NCBI RefSeq assembly: GCF_022179525.1
Contig: NZ_BPQX01000069.1
Location: 1-64,000 of the forward strand
DNA length: 64,000 nucleotides
Origin: Methylobacterium persicinum
GTDB lineage: Bacteria > Pseudomonadota > Alphaproteobacteria > Rhizobiales > Beijerinckiaceae
Direction of reading: 5' to 3'
A program made the position numbers and the translations under genes. The notes under the pieces were generated by a model. That model was not told where the DNA came from and made no database searches. It worked only from the letters and a program-made list of their open reading frames with translations. Below are positions 37,429 to 45,565 of this stretch, piece by piece; position 1 is the first letter of the stretch, and the number at the start of each line of letters is the position of its first letter.

Positions 37429-37522
37429 CCAGAGGGCGTTACGCCCTCTGGTGGGGTCCGGGGGTGAAGCCCCTGGGCTTGGCAGGGCTCTGCCCTGCAC
37501 CCGCAAAAGGACCCGTCCTTTT
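37429..37522. repeat. Cluster of four consecutive hairpins
   Basis: After the decarboxylase stop come four short inverted repeats in a row. CCAGAGGGCG/CGCCCTCTGG has loop TTA (37429-37451). Then GGGG/CCCC, GCAGGGC/GCCCTGC (37482-37498) and AAAAGGA/TCCTTTT (37505-37522). It looks like a mobile intergenic element of the type common in methylobacteria. It also serves as a strong 3' structure for the decarboxylase transcript. Confidence 0.65.
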
Positions 37523-37567
37523 GAAACCCTGTTCTGTCACCTGGGACGACCCTGGGAGGGCACGTCT

Positions 37568-38113
37568 GTGATCGAGATCCGCTCGGAATTCCCCCAAGAC
37601 GTCCCGGCGCGCGAGCGCCTGCTCGACGCGTGCTTTCCCGGCAACCGCCGGGCCAAAACCTCCGAGCGCCTGCGCGAGGGGCGTCTGCCTGCCCGCGGTC
37701 TCGCCTTCGCCGCGACCCGCCGGGGCCGGCTCGTCGGCACCTTGCGCCTGTGGCACGTCGAGGCCGGCGAGGGGTGCCCGGCGCTTCTCCTGGGCCCGCT
37801 CGCCGTCGATCCGTCGATCCAGGGTCAGGGGCTCGGCTCCGTCATGATGCAGGCCGCCATCGGCCGGGCCGAGGCGCTCGGCCACGGGGCGATCCTGCTG
37901 ATGGGGGATGCGCCGTACTACGCCCGCTTCGGCTTCCGCGAGGATCCGGCCGCCGGCCTCGCCATGCCCGGCCCGTTCGAGCGCGACCGGTTCCTCGGGC
38001 TGGAACTGCGGGAGGGCGCCCTGATGGGGGCGGAGGGTATTCTGCGGCCGACGGGCCTGCCGGAGCCGCTGCCGGCCGCCGTCGGTGTCGGCGGACGACG
38101 ACGCGCTGCGTGA
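37568..38113 (+). CDS. GNAT N-acetyltransferase
   Basis: This 181-residue protein has the GNAT acetyl-CoA loop LLLGPLAVDPSIQGQGLGSVMMQAAIGRAEALGHGAILLMGDAPYYARFGF (about residues 77-127; Q/RxxGxG as QGQGLG). It resembles the YhbS-type acetyltransferases. The GTG at 37568 follows GGGAGGG by seven bases. It is downstream of the polyamine-forming decarboxylase, an arrangement seen in relatives, so a polyamine or amino-acid substrate is possible but unproven. Confidence 0.85.
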   Translation: MIEIRSEFPQDVPARERLLDACFPGNRRAKTSERLREGRLPARGLAFAATRRGRLVGTLRLWHVEAGEGCPALLLGPLAVDPSIQGQGLGSVMMQAAIGRAEALGHGAILLMGDAPYYARFGFREDPAAGLAMPGPFERDRFLGLELREGALMGAEGILRPTGLPEPLPAAVGVGGRRRAA

Positions 38114-38169
38114 GGTCTAGGGCCGGGGGATCGGTGCGGCATCCGCCTTCGACCGGTCCTACCCACCCC

Positions 38170-38304
38170 CCTCATCCTGAGATACCGCCGCGAAGGAGCC
38201 CTCCAGACGGCACTGCGATCCCTGGGGCCCTCCTTCGAGGCAGCTTCGCCGCACCTCAGGATGAGGCCTTCGAGGCCCGCTTTCGCGGGCACCTCAGGAT
38301 GAGG
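38170..38304. repeat. Family B palindromic repeat, copy 2, compound
   Basis: CCTCATCCTGAGATACC and GCACCTCAGGATGAGG form the outer arms with inner arms GAAGGAGCCCTCCAG and GGGCCCTCCTTCGAGG. A second right arm (CGCGGGCACCTCAGGATGAGG, ending 38304) follows directly, as if two copies had recombined. It stands next to a family A copy. Confidence 0.85.
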
Positions 38305-38334
38305 CGGGAGGGTGGGATCATCCCACTTCTCCGA

Positions 38335-38427
38335 CGTCATTGCGAACGAGAGTGAAGCAATCCAGGGCAGCGGGACGCCTGGGAATGGGGCGGTTCCCTG
38401 GATTGCTTCGTTGCGCTCGCAATGACG
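38335..38427. repeat. Family A palindromic repeat, copy 6
   Basis: The arms CGTCATTGCGAACGAGAGTG and TTGCGCTCGCAATGACG flank AAGCAATCCAGGGCAGC and CCCTGGATTGCTTCG. It lies 30 bp after the compound family B copy and upstream of moaB. Confidence 0.88.
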
Positions 38428-38481
38428 GAGAAGGCCGTCAGCCCCATATCCCCTGGCACCACCGGGAGACCCCTTCGTACA

Positions 38482-39024
38482 ATGGCCGACGACCCGACTG
38501 CCCGCCGCTTCATTCCCCTGGGGATCGCGGTGCTCACCGTTTCCGACACCCGCCGCCTGGAGGACGACCGCTCCGGCGACACCCTGGCCGGGCGCCTGAC
38601 CGAGGCCGGGCACCGCCTCGCCGCCCGGGCCATCGTCCCCGACGACGTGGGGCGGATCCGCGCCCAGGTGGAGGCGTGGCTCGGCGATCCGGCGGTGGAC
38701 GTGGTGCTCACCACCGGAGGCACGGGCTTCACCGGCCGGGACGTGACGCCGGAGGCGTTAGAACCCCTGTTCGAGAAGCGGATGGACGGCTTCTCGGCGG
38801 TGTTCCATCGCATCTCCTACGACAAGATCGGCACCTCGACCCTGCAGTCCCGGGCCACCGCCGGGGTGGCGAAGGCGACCTACATCTTCGTGCTGCCGGG
38901 CTCCCCCGGGGCGTGCAAGGACGCCTGGGACGGGATCCTCGCCCAGCAGCTCGACTACCGGCACCGGCCCTGCAACTTCGTGGAGATCATGCCCCGGCTG
39001 GACGAGCATCTGCGGCGGGGGTGA
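38482..39024 (+). CDS. moaB: Molybdenum cofactor protein MoaB/Mog
   Basis: This 180-residue protein has the MoCF-binding fold: [23 protein letters not shown] (about residues 12-34), [22 protein letters not shown] (about 75-96), [38 protein letters not shown] (about 113-150). It adenylates molybdopterin or acts in a related step. ATG 38482 is preferred over the longer reading because that starts inside the family A repeat. Confidence 0.94.
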   Translation: MADDPTARRFIPLGIAVLTVSDTRRLEDDRSGDTLAGRLTEAGHRLAARAIVPDDVGRIRAQVEAWLGDPAVDVVLTTGGTGFTGRDVTPEALEPLFEKRMDGFSAVFHRISYDKIGTSTLQSRATAGVAKATYIFVLPGSPGACKDAWDGILAQQLDYRHRPCNFVEIMPRLDEHLRRG

Positions 39025-39059
39025 TCGCGACCGCCTGCCATCATTGAGAGGCGGGGCGG

Positions 39060-40511
39060 TTACGCGGTCGTCCCGTTGCGCTTGCGCAGCACCGAATGCC
39101 GCCGGCTGTAGAAGACATAGATCACGAGGCCGATCGCCATCCAGATCACCAGCCGCAGCCATGTGTCGAGGGGCAGCCCCGCCATCAGCAGCAGGCAGAA
39201 CAATATGCCGAGGATCGGCACAAGGGGCACGGCCGGCGCCCGGAACGGGCGCTTCATCCCCTTCTCGGAGCGGCGGAGGTGGATGACCGCCCCGCAGACG
39301 AGGCAGAAGGCGGCGAGCGTGCCGATGCTCACCATCTCGCCGAGGATGTTGATCGGCACCAGGGCTGCGACCAGGGCGACGCAGGTGCCGATCAGCGCCT
39401 GGCTGCGATAGGGCGTCCGGTAGGTTGGGTGGACGTGGGAGAACAGCCGCGGCAGCAGGCCGTCCGAGGCCATGGTGTAGAAGATCCGGCTCTGGCCGTA
39501 GAGCAGCACCAGGATCACCGTGGTGAGCCCGGTGAGGGCACCGAGCTTGATGAGCGCCCCGAACCAGCCGATCCCGATGGCGTCGACGCCCTTCGCGATC
39601 GGGTCGGGGACGTTCAAATCCTTGAACGGGACGAGCCCGGTGAGCACCGCGGCCACCAGCACGTAGAGGACCGTGCAGACCGCCAGCGAGCCGAGGATGC
39701 CGATGGGCATGTCCTTCTGCGGGCGCTTGGCCTCCTGCGCCGCCGTCGAGACCGCATCGAACCCGATGAAGGCGAAGAACACCACGCCGGCCCCCCGTAG
39801 GATCCCGCTATAGCCGTAATGGCCGAACGTCCCGTCGTTCGGCGGGATCAGCGGGGACCAGTTCGCGCTGTTGGTGTAGCGCCAGCCCAGCCCGATGAAG
39901 GACAGCACGACGGCGAGCTTGATCACCACCATCACGTTGTTGAACCGTGCGGATTCCTTCGTTCCCCGCATCAGCATCAGGGTCAGGGCCGCCACGATCA
40001 GTACGGCCGGCAGGTTGAACAGGGCGGTGCCCCCGCCCTCGATCGCCGTCCCCGGCGCGTGGGCGAACTGGGCGGGGATGACGATGCCGACATCCTTCAG
40101 GATGCTCGTGACATAGCCGGACCAGCCCACCGCCACGGTGGCCGCTCCCATCGCGTACTCGAGGATCAGGTCCCAGCCGATCAGCCACGCGAAGAATTCG
40201 CCGAGCGTCGCATAGGTGTAGGTGTAGCTCGACCCCGCCACCGGGATCAGCGCCGCCAACTCCGAGTAGCACAGGCCGACGAAGGCGCAGGCGATACCGC
40301 CGAGCACGAAGGAGAGCATGATTCCCGGCCCGGCATATTGCGCCGCGGCGGTCCCGGTCAGCACGAAGATGCCCGCGCCGATGATGGCGCCGATCCCCAT
40401 GGCCATGATCGAGAGCGGCCCGAGGGACTTGGACAGGCTTTGGGCTTCCGCTTCCCCGCCCGCCACGATGTCGTCGACGGACTTGCGCGCCATCAGGCCG
40501 GTGGATTCCAT
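39060..40511 (-). CDS. APC-family amino-acid permease (CAT-like)
   Basis: This 483-residue transporter has about 12 membrane segments. The first has MGIGAIIGAGIFVLTGTAA, the substrate-binding loop of the APC family. The amphipathic consensus FFAFIGFDAVSTAAQEAKRPQKDMPIGILGSL (about residues 230-262) is typical of cationic amino-acid transporter-type members. The start is at ATG 40511, with ATG 40493 (MARKSVDD) as an alternative. It lies next to moaB but converges with it, so no link is implied. Confidence 0.92.
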   Translation of the reverse strand: MESTGLMARKSVDDIVAGGEAEAQSLSKSLGPLSIMAMGIGAIIGAGIFVLTGTAAAQYAGPGIMLSFVLGGIACAFVGLCYSELAALIPVAGSSYTYTYATLGEFFAWLIGWDLILEYAMGAATVAVGWSGYVTSILKDVGIVIPAQFAHAPGTAIEGGGTALFNLPAVLIVAALTLMLMRGTKESARFNNVMVVIKLAVVLSFIGLGWRYTNSANWSPLIPPNDGTFGHYGYSGILRGAGVVFFAFIGFDAVSTAAQEAKRPQKDMPIGILGSLAVCTVLYVLVAAVLTGLVPFKDLNVPDPIAKGVDAIGIGWFGALIKLGALTGLTTVILVLLYGQSRIFYTMASDGLLPRLFSHVHPTYRTPYRSQALIGTCVALVAALVPINILGEMVSIGTLAAFCLVCGAVIHLRRSEKGMKRPFRAPAVPLVPILGILFCLLLMAGLPLDTWLRLVIWMAIGLVIYVFYSRRHSVLRKRNGTTA

Positions 40512-40644
40512 CACTATCGTCCCATGGTCCGAGCGGGCAAGGCAGCATGTCCTTGCCGGCAAATGAGCATCGTTCCGATCACCGCGCCAGGGTGACCGAC
40601 TTGAATTGAATGGAAAACAGTTTTCGGGTTTCGGCCGGTGTCGC

Positions 40645-41160
40645 CTACGAGCGGTCGATCCGTCCATTCAGGGCGCGGATCCGCAGACGCCGGCCTGCGC
40701 TCGCCCCGGCCACGAGGTCCTCCCGCCGGACCACATCCCCGGCTCTCACAGTGCGAGCGCCGATCACACCCTCGACCGCTGCCAACAGGCGCGTCCGCAG
40801 GGGCGCCGGTCGGGTCAGGCGGCCGATCCCGACGTCCGGCCGCGCCATCCCGACGAACCGGTCCAGGGTGCGGATCCACCCTTCCGCCGGCACGTCGCCG
40901 GCCTCCAGGCACAGGATCCAGTCCCGCCGGGCGACGGCCGCCCCCGCCGCATAGGGATTGCCCCCGGCGATCACGACCAGGACGGCGCCGGTAGCCTCGG
41001 CCACGGCCGCCACGGCGGCGACCTCCCGGGGGACCACGATGATGGCGTCGCCCACGAGCCCGCCCGCGACGCCGGAGACCAGCACGCTGAGGGTGTCGGC
41101 CAGCCGGTCGATCGCGTCCGGATCAGCCGGATCGGCCAAGGAGGTCACGGCGGAGAGCAT
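40645..41160 (-). CDS. GT2-like protein, short
   Basis: This 171-residue protein looks like a shortened family 2 glycosyltransferase fold. VAAVAAVAEATGAVLVVI and GAAVARRDWILCLEAGDVPAEGWIRTLDRFV resemble the nucleotide-binding core with the DxD region altered to EAGD. The remaining acceptor domain is absent. Similar short proteins occur in Rhizobiales near moaB-type genes. It may be a non-enzymatic relative. Medium-low certainty for function. Confidence 0.6.
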   Translation of the reverse strand: MLSAVTSLADPADPDAIDRLADTLSVLVSGVAGGLVGDAIIVVPREVAAVAAVAEATGAVLVVIAGGNPYAAGAAVARRDWILCLEAGDVPAEGWIRTLDRFVGMARPDVGIGRLTRPAPLRTRLLAAVEGVIGARTVRAGDVVRREDLVAGASAGRRLRIRALNGRIDRS

Positions 41161-41305
41161 GCGCGCGCATACCTCATTTTGCGCCGCCGTCCACAGTGCT
41201 CCCGCGCAAGGAAGGCCAACCCGTTCGGTTTGCCCGCATTTTCGGCAGACCAGAGGTTATGTTCGTGATATGTTCCAAGCATTGTAAGTGGGGAGGCCGG
41301 GGCGC

Positions 41306-42421
41306 GTGGGGGAGGGCGATCCAGGGCCGGCGGCGCGACTCGCGGACCGGCGCCTCGCGGGAAGCACGGGGCGACCCGAGGGACGCCGCGGTCGCGGCGC
41401 CACGGCCAACCCCGCCGGGCGCTACGAGGCCGCCGAGCGGGAAGCGTTCGACGATGGTTGGGAGTCGGACGCCCCGGCCCCTCTCCGAACGGAGGTCCGG
41501 CCTGAACGCACGGCATCGGTGATCACGCGCAACACCTCCCCGGACATCCCGTTCGACCGGTCCCTCAACCCGTATCGCGGCTGCGAGCATGGCTGCATCT
41601 ACTGCTATGCCCGGCCGACCCATGCCTATCTCGGCCTCTCGCCGGGGCTCGATTTCGAATCGCGCCTATTCACCAAGCCCGACGCCGCGCGGCTCCTGGC
41701 GCGGGAATTGGGCGCCCGGGGCTACAGGCCGGAAACGATCGCGCTGGGCACCGCCACCGATCCCTACCAGCCCATCGAACGGGAGCATCGCCTGACCCGC
41801 GCGGTGCTGGAGGTGTTGGCCGAGGCCCGCCACCCGGTGGGCCTCACCACCAAGTCCGATCTGGTCCTGCGCGACCTCGACCTGCTTGCGGGAATGGCGG
41901 AACGGAACCTTATTCTCGTCGCCATCTCCCTCCCGACCCTCGATCCGCGCCTGTCCCGGCGCCTCGACCCCCGGGCGCCCCGACCGGACCGGCGGCTCGC
42001 GGCGATGCGGACCCTGTCGGACGCGGGGGTGCCGGTGATGGTCAACGTCTCGCCGATCATCCCGGGCCTCACCGATCACGAGATTGAAGGCCTGCTGGAG
42101 GCCGCCCGCGCGCACGGGGCCAGCCGGATCGGCCACGCCCTCCTGCGCCTGCCGGGGGAGGTGAAGGACCTCGTGGCCGACTGGTTCGCGGAGCATTACC
42201 CTGAGCGTCGGGAGCGGGCCCTGGCGCTCCTGCGGCAGGCCCGCGGCGGCCAGGAGAACGATTCGCGCTTCACCCACCGTTTCCGGGGCGAGGGCCCCTA
42301 TGCTGAAATGATCGGCCAGCGGGTCCGCCTCGCCGGACGAAGGCTCGGCTACGAGTTCGGCCGCATGGCCCTCAACACGGAGGATTTCCGGCCGCCGGGG
42401 GCGCAGCTCGATCTGTTCTGA
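41306..42421 (+). CDS. PA0069-family radical SAM protein
   Basis: This 371-residue protein contains the radical SAM cluster motif CEHGCIYCYARP (C-x3-C-x2-C, about residue 94) following SPDIPFDRSLNPYRGC. It belongs to the SplB-like PA0069 family; the substrate is unknown. Other conserved parts are LGTATDPYQPIEREHRLTR and HALLRLPGEVKDLV. Start GTG 41306 follows a GGGGAGG site; a GTG at 41288 is the alternative. The first 60 residues are low complexity and Arg-rich. Confidence 0.9.
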   Translation: MGEGDPGPAARLADRRLAGSTGRPEGRRGRGATANPAGRYEAAEREAFDDGWESDAPAPLRTEVRPERTASVITRNTSPDIPFDRSLNPYRGCEHGCIYCYARPTHAYLGLSPGLDFESRLFTKPDAARLLARELGARGYRPETIALGTATDPYQPIEREHRLTRAVLEVLAEARHPVGLTTKSDLVLRDLDLLAGMAERNLILVAISLPTLDPRLSRRLDPRAPRPDRRLAAMRTLSDAGVPVMVNVSPIIPGLTDHEIEGLLEAARAHGASRIGHALLRLPGEVKDLVADWFAEHYPERRERALALLRQARGGQENDSRFTHRFRGEGPYAEMIGQRVRLAGRRLGYEFGRMALNTEDFRPPGAQLDLF

Positions 42422-42475
42422 ATCCCCTCCTCGCCGTCGCAAGCGCGACGATGGGGGATGAACGGGGGCGGGGCG

Positions 42476-43066
42476 CTACCCGAAGGACTTGGTGAAGCTC
42501 ACCCGATGGTGGGGGCTGCGGCCCAGGGTGGCGAGGCCGGCGCGGTGGAGTTCCGTGCCGTAGCCGACGTTGCGCTCCCAGCCGTAGCCGGGATGCCGTC
42601 TCGCCAGCCGGCGCATGTAGGCATCCCGAAGCACCTTCGCGACGATGGAGGCGGCGGCGATCTGCGGCACCTGCCGCTCGCCCCCGATCACGGCCCGGCC
42701 CGGTAGGCCGGGCAGGGCATCCCGCCCGTCGACATAGACCGGGGCGGCAATGCCAAGCTTCGCCACGGCCCGCCCCATGGCGTCGAGGGTGGCGGCGCGG
42801 ATGTTGATCCGGTCGATCAGCGCCGGCGAGCCGGCGGCGAGGGCGACCCGGCCATGGGCCCGAATCAGCGGGGCCAGCCGGTCGCGGACCGATTCGGGGA
42901 GCTTCTTGCTGTCGTCCAGGGCGCCGAGCAAGCTGCCCGGTATGGCCGCCGGGTCGAACCACACGGCGGCGACCATCACAGGGCCGCTCAGGGCCCCCCG
43001 GCCGACCTCGTCGCAGCCGATGACGGCAGGGTAGCTGGCGGCGCGGGCGGGATCGAAGGGCGGCAT
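42476..43066 (-). CDS. rnhB: Ribonuclease HII
   Basis: The 196-residue enzyme removes ribonucleotides from DNA-RNA hybrids. The first catalytic Asp-Glu pair is in IGCDEVGRGALSGPV (about residues 17-31), the next acidic residue is in VYVDGRDALPG, and AASIVAKVLRDAYM carries the later Asp. ATG 43066 has AGAGGGG four bases upstream. The frame remains open upstream through a glycosyltransferase gene in another frame, which is coincidental in this GC-rich DNA. Confidence 0.95.
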   Translation of the reverse strand: MPPFDPARAASYPAVIGCDEVGRGALSGPVMVAAVWFDPAAIPGSLLGALDDSKKLPESVRDRLAPLIRAHGRVALAAGSPALIDRINIRAATLDAMGRAVAKLGIAAPVYVDGRDALPGLPGRAVIGGERQVPQIAAASIVAKVLRDAYMRRLARRHPGYGWERNVGYGTELHRAGLATLGRSPHHRVSFTKSFG

Positions 43067-43203
43067 CGCGCCCCTCTGGCATCTCCGGCGGCTCCCGTCA
43101 CCGCCCCTGCTCAACCTCCCGCCGGCATCGCTTCGCGGCGCTCGCCACGATGGCGGGGTTCGGGCCGGCTTCCCGCTATGCCTGCAAGGACGATGCGGGG
43201 GCC

Positions 43204-44244
43204 TCAGGCCGCCTTGGGCTTCGCCTGTCCCCGGGCGAGGAGGATGTTGCCGAAGAACTGGCGGGCGCTCTCGTCCCAGCCCCGGCGCAGGGCCTCGGAC
43301 CGGCAGGCGGCGCGGGAGAGGGAGAGGGCGCCGAGCGCCGCCTCGCGTAGATCGGGGTCGAGGACCCCCACGCCGCTGCCGCCGATCACGTCCAGGGGGC
43401 CGGGGACCGGCAGGGCCGCGACGGGAAGTCCGCAGGCCAGGGCTTCGAGAAGCACGATGCCGAACGTGTCCGTCATGCTTGGGAACACGAAGGCATCGCA
43501 GGCAGCATAGATCGCCGCGAGGTCGCTGCCGGTGCGGGTGCCGAGGAAGCGGGCCTCCGGCGCCAGGGATTGCAGCCGTCCCCGGTCCGGCCCATCGCCG
43601 ACAACCACCTTCGTGCCGGGCAGGTCGAGGGCGAGGAAGGCGGCAACGTTCTTCTCGATGGCCAGGCGGCCGACGAACAGGAAGAACGGCCGGGGCAACC
43701 CGGCGAGGTCGGCGGGCTCCGGCGTGCCCGGGTCCGCGGGCCGGAACAGGTCGGTGTCGACGCCCCGGGTCCAGCGCATGATCCGCCCGAAGCCCCGCGC
43801 CTCCAGCTCGCCCTGCAGGCTCGCGGTGCTGACCATCGTGCCGTGGGCGGCCCCGTGGAAGCGGCGCAGATACGCGTAGGACCACGCCTCCGGCACGGGC
43901 ATGCGGGCGGCGAGGTATTCGGGAAAGCGGGTATGGTAGCTCGTGGTGAAGGGCAGCCTCTGCGCGAGGCAGCGGCGCCGGACGGCGAAGCCCACCGGGC
44001 CCTCGGTAGCGATGTGCACATGCGTCGGCGCGAACTCGTCCCAGCGGGCCGACAGCCGCTTCGGCACGGGGCAGGCGAGGCGGATCTCCGGATAGCCCGG
44101 CAGGGGCATGGACGGGAATTCCGACGGGCTCAGCACGGAGGCCCGGAAGCCGTGGGCGGGCGCGCGCCGTACCATCTGCTCCAGGGAGCGCACCACGCCG
44201 TTGACCTGCGGGTGCCAAGCGTCGCTCGCGATCAGCAGCCTCAA
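43204..44244 (-). CDS. GT4 glycosyltransferase, Agt-like
   Basis: This 346-residue enzyme has a GT-B, family 4 fold. The N-terminal domain begins LLIASDAWHPQVNGVVRSLEQM; the C-terminal domain has FFLFVGRLAIEKNVAAFLAL (about residues 185-205) and DAFVFPSMTDTFGIVLLEALACGLPVAA (the EX7E nucleotide-sugar site, about 255-282). The start is TTG at 44244, overlapping the previous stop by four bases (TTGA), so it is coupled to the phosphoesterase gene. In Rhizobiales a GT4 (Agt) next to PlcP makes glucuronosyl or glucosyl diacylglycerol under phosphate limitation; that is the likely role by inference. Confidence 0.82.
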   Translation of the reverse strand: MRLLIASDAWHPQVNGVVRSLEQMVRRAPAHGFRASVLSPSEFPSMPLPGYPEIRLACPVPKRLSARWDEFAPTHVHIATEGPVGFAVRRRCLAQRLPFTTSYHTRFPEYLAARMPVPEAWSYAYLRRFHGAAHGTMVSTASLQGELEARGFGRIMRWTRGVDTDLFRPADPGTPEPADLAGLPRPFFLFVGRLAIEKNVAAFLALDLPGTKVVVGDGPDRGRLQSLAPEARFLGTRTGSDLAAIYAACDAFVFPSMTDTFGIVLLEALACGLPVAALPVPGPLDVIGGSGVGVLDPDLREAALGALSLSRAACRSEALRRGWDESARQFFGNILLARGQAKPKAA

Positions 44245-45062
44245 GCGACGGCTCTCCGTCCCGGCGGGAGCGCCTGCTGCGGGGCGGCCTGCGCTTCCTT
44301 CGCCCGGAGCAGGGACGGATAGTGCAGCACCTCGATCCGGCCGTCGTAATGCTCGACGATGCCGGTGCAGGATTCCACCCAATCGCCGGTGTTGAGATAG
44401 CGCAGGTCACCGATCGACCGGTCGGCCGCATGGTGGATATGGCCGCAGATCACGCCCTGGGCGCCCCGGCGCTTCGCCTCCTCGGCCAGGATCTCCTCGA
44501 ACTTGCCGATGAAGCTGACGGCGTTCTTCACCTTCAGCTTCGCCCAGGCGGAGAGCGACCAGTAGGACAGGCCGAGCCGGCGGCGGAAGCGGTTGAGGAT
44601 CGTGTTCAGCCACAGGGCCAGGGTGTAGGCCCCATCCCCGAGATGGGCGAGCCAGCGCTGGTGGCGCATCACCATGTCGAACTGGTCGCCGTGGATCACG
44701 AGGTAGCGCCGCCCGTCCGCCGCCTCGTGGATCGCGGTGTCGGCCAGCTCGATGCCGCCGAAGGTCGTGCCCACGAAGTCCCGCAGGAACTCGTCGTGGT
44801 TGCCCGGCAGGTAGACGATGTGGGTGCCCTTGCGGACCTTGCGCAGGAGCTTCTGCACCACGTCGTTGTGGGCCTGCGGCCAGTACCAGCCCGATTTCAG
44901 CTGCCAGCCGTCGACGATGTCGCCCACGAGGTAGATGGTGTCCGCATCGTAGTCCCTCAGGAAGCCGAGCAGCATCCCCGCCTGGCACCCCCTGGTGCCG
45001 AGGTGCAGATCGGACAGGAACAGGGTGCGGACGCGGATCGGCCTGTCGTCGTCTTCTGCCAC
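44241..45062 (-). CDS. plcP: PlcP-like metallophosphoesterase
   Basis: This 273-residue calcineurin-type enzyme has metal motifs SDLHLGTRG (about residues 14-22), VGDIVDGWQLKSGWYWPQAHNDVVQ (about 45-70), PGNHDEFLRD, and later VIHGDQFD and CGHIHHA. The GWYWPQ, THFGG-like TTFGGIE and CGHIHHA segments match the Sinorhizobium meliloti PlcP family, a phospholipase C that removes head groups of membrane phospholipids when phosphate is scarce. It has often been annotated as UDP-2,3-diacylglucosamine hydrolase (LpxH). GTG 45062 follows GGGAG by six bases. Operon with the GT4 gene. Confidence 0.8.
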   Translation of the reverse strand: MAEDDDRPIRVRTLFLSDLHLGTRGCQAGMLLGFLRDYDADTIYLVGDIVDGWQLKSGWYWPQAHNDVVQKLLRKVRKGTHIVYLPGNHDEFLRDFVGTTFGGIELADTAIHEAADGRRYLVIHGDQFDMVMRHQRWLAHLGDGAYTLALWLNTILNRFRRRLGLSYWSLSAWAKLKVKNAVSFIGKFEEILAEEAKRRGAQGVICGHIHHAADRSIGDLRYLNTGDWVESCTGIVEHYDGRIEVLHYPSLLRAKEAQAAPQQALPPGRRAVA

Positions 45063-45565
45063 GGCGTTCTCCCGGCGAAGTTCGCCGGGATCCAGAGCGC
45101 GATCCCATCTCATTTTGATGACGCTGCCGGCGGACGGCAGTGTCAGAGGTGTGGTGGAGCCCCCGCCTCAACCTTTGCGGCGGGACGCTGCACTGCACTG
45201 CAAATTTTTTTGCCCCTTCTCCGAAGATTTTCCGGTTTTGCTTTCGAGCAACGCCATCCCATAATACATTCGATCCGACGGCCCCGGCCGGGCCGCCGGT
45301 GGGGCGAGCGCGGAAGGGAAGGCGGCGCGCGATCCGGCGCCGCGAGGATAGGACGGCACATCGGAGGCGACCGGCGCGGGGACGCGCGCCGCGACGCGAG
45401 CGGCCCGAGCCGCCTGCCGCTCCGCAGCGCCCAGGGTCCAGGGCAGTCCCCCGGTCGCCGACGGCGGACGGGTGTCTCCCGCCAATTCCCCGATGCTCCG
45501 CCCCGACACGCGACAGATCCCGTGCCGGGCCCAACCCCGTGCGCGATACATTCGGAGGAGACATC
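45063..45565. other. Divergent region between plcP and sgaA
   Basis: This 503-bp spacer holds no gene. It contains an AT-rich stretch (45,198-45,240) with GCAAATTTTTTTGC (45200-45213), an inverted repeat similar to one upstream of mtkA. The region must hold the sgaA promoter, which in M. extorquens is activated by the LysR-type regulator QscR. I saw no clear PHO box for plcP. Confidence 0.55.

Noticed and set aside
42476-44431. Apparent fusion of a glycosyltransferase region with RNase HII
   Set aside because: The upstream part is only a shadow frame of the GT4 gene. RNase HII has its own ATG with AGAGGGG at 43066.
45063-45565. PHO box upstream of plcP
   Set aside because: I found only partial matches such as AGTGTCAGAGG. 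There was no pair of CTGTCAT-like half-sites at the right spacing.
45140-45565. N-terminal extension of the aminotransferase
   Set aside because: The upstream frame has no aminotransferase similarity. ATG 45566 has a strong ribosome-binding site and gives the normal length.
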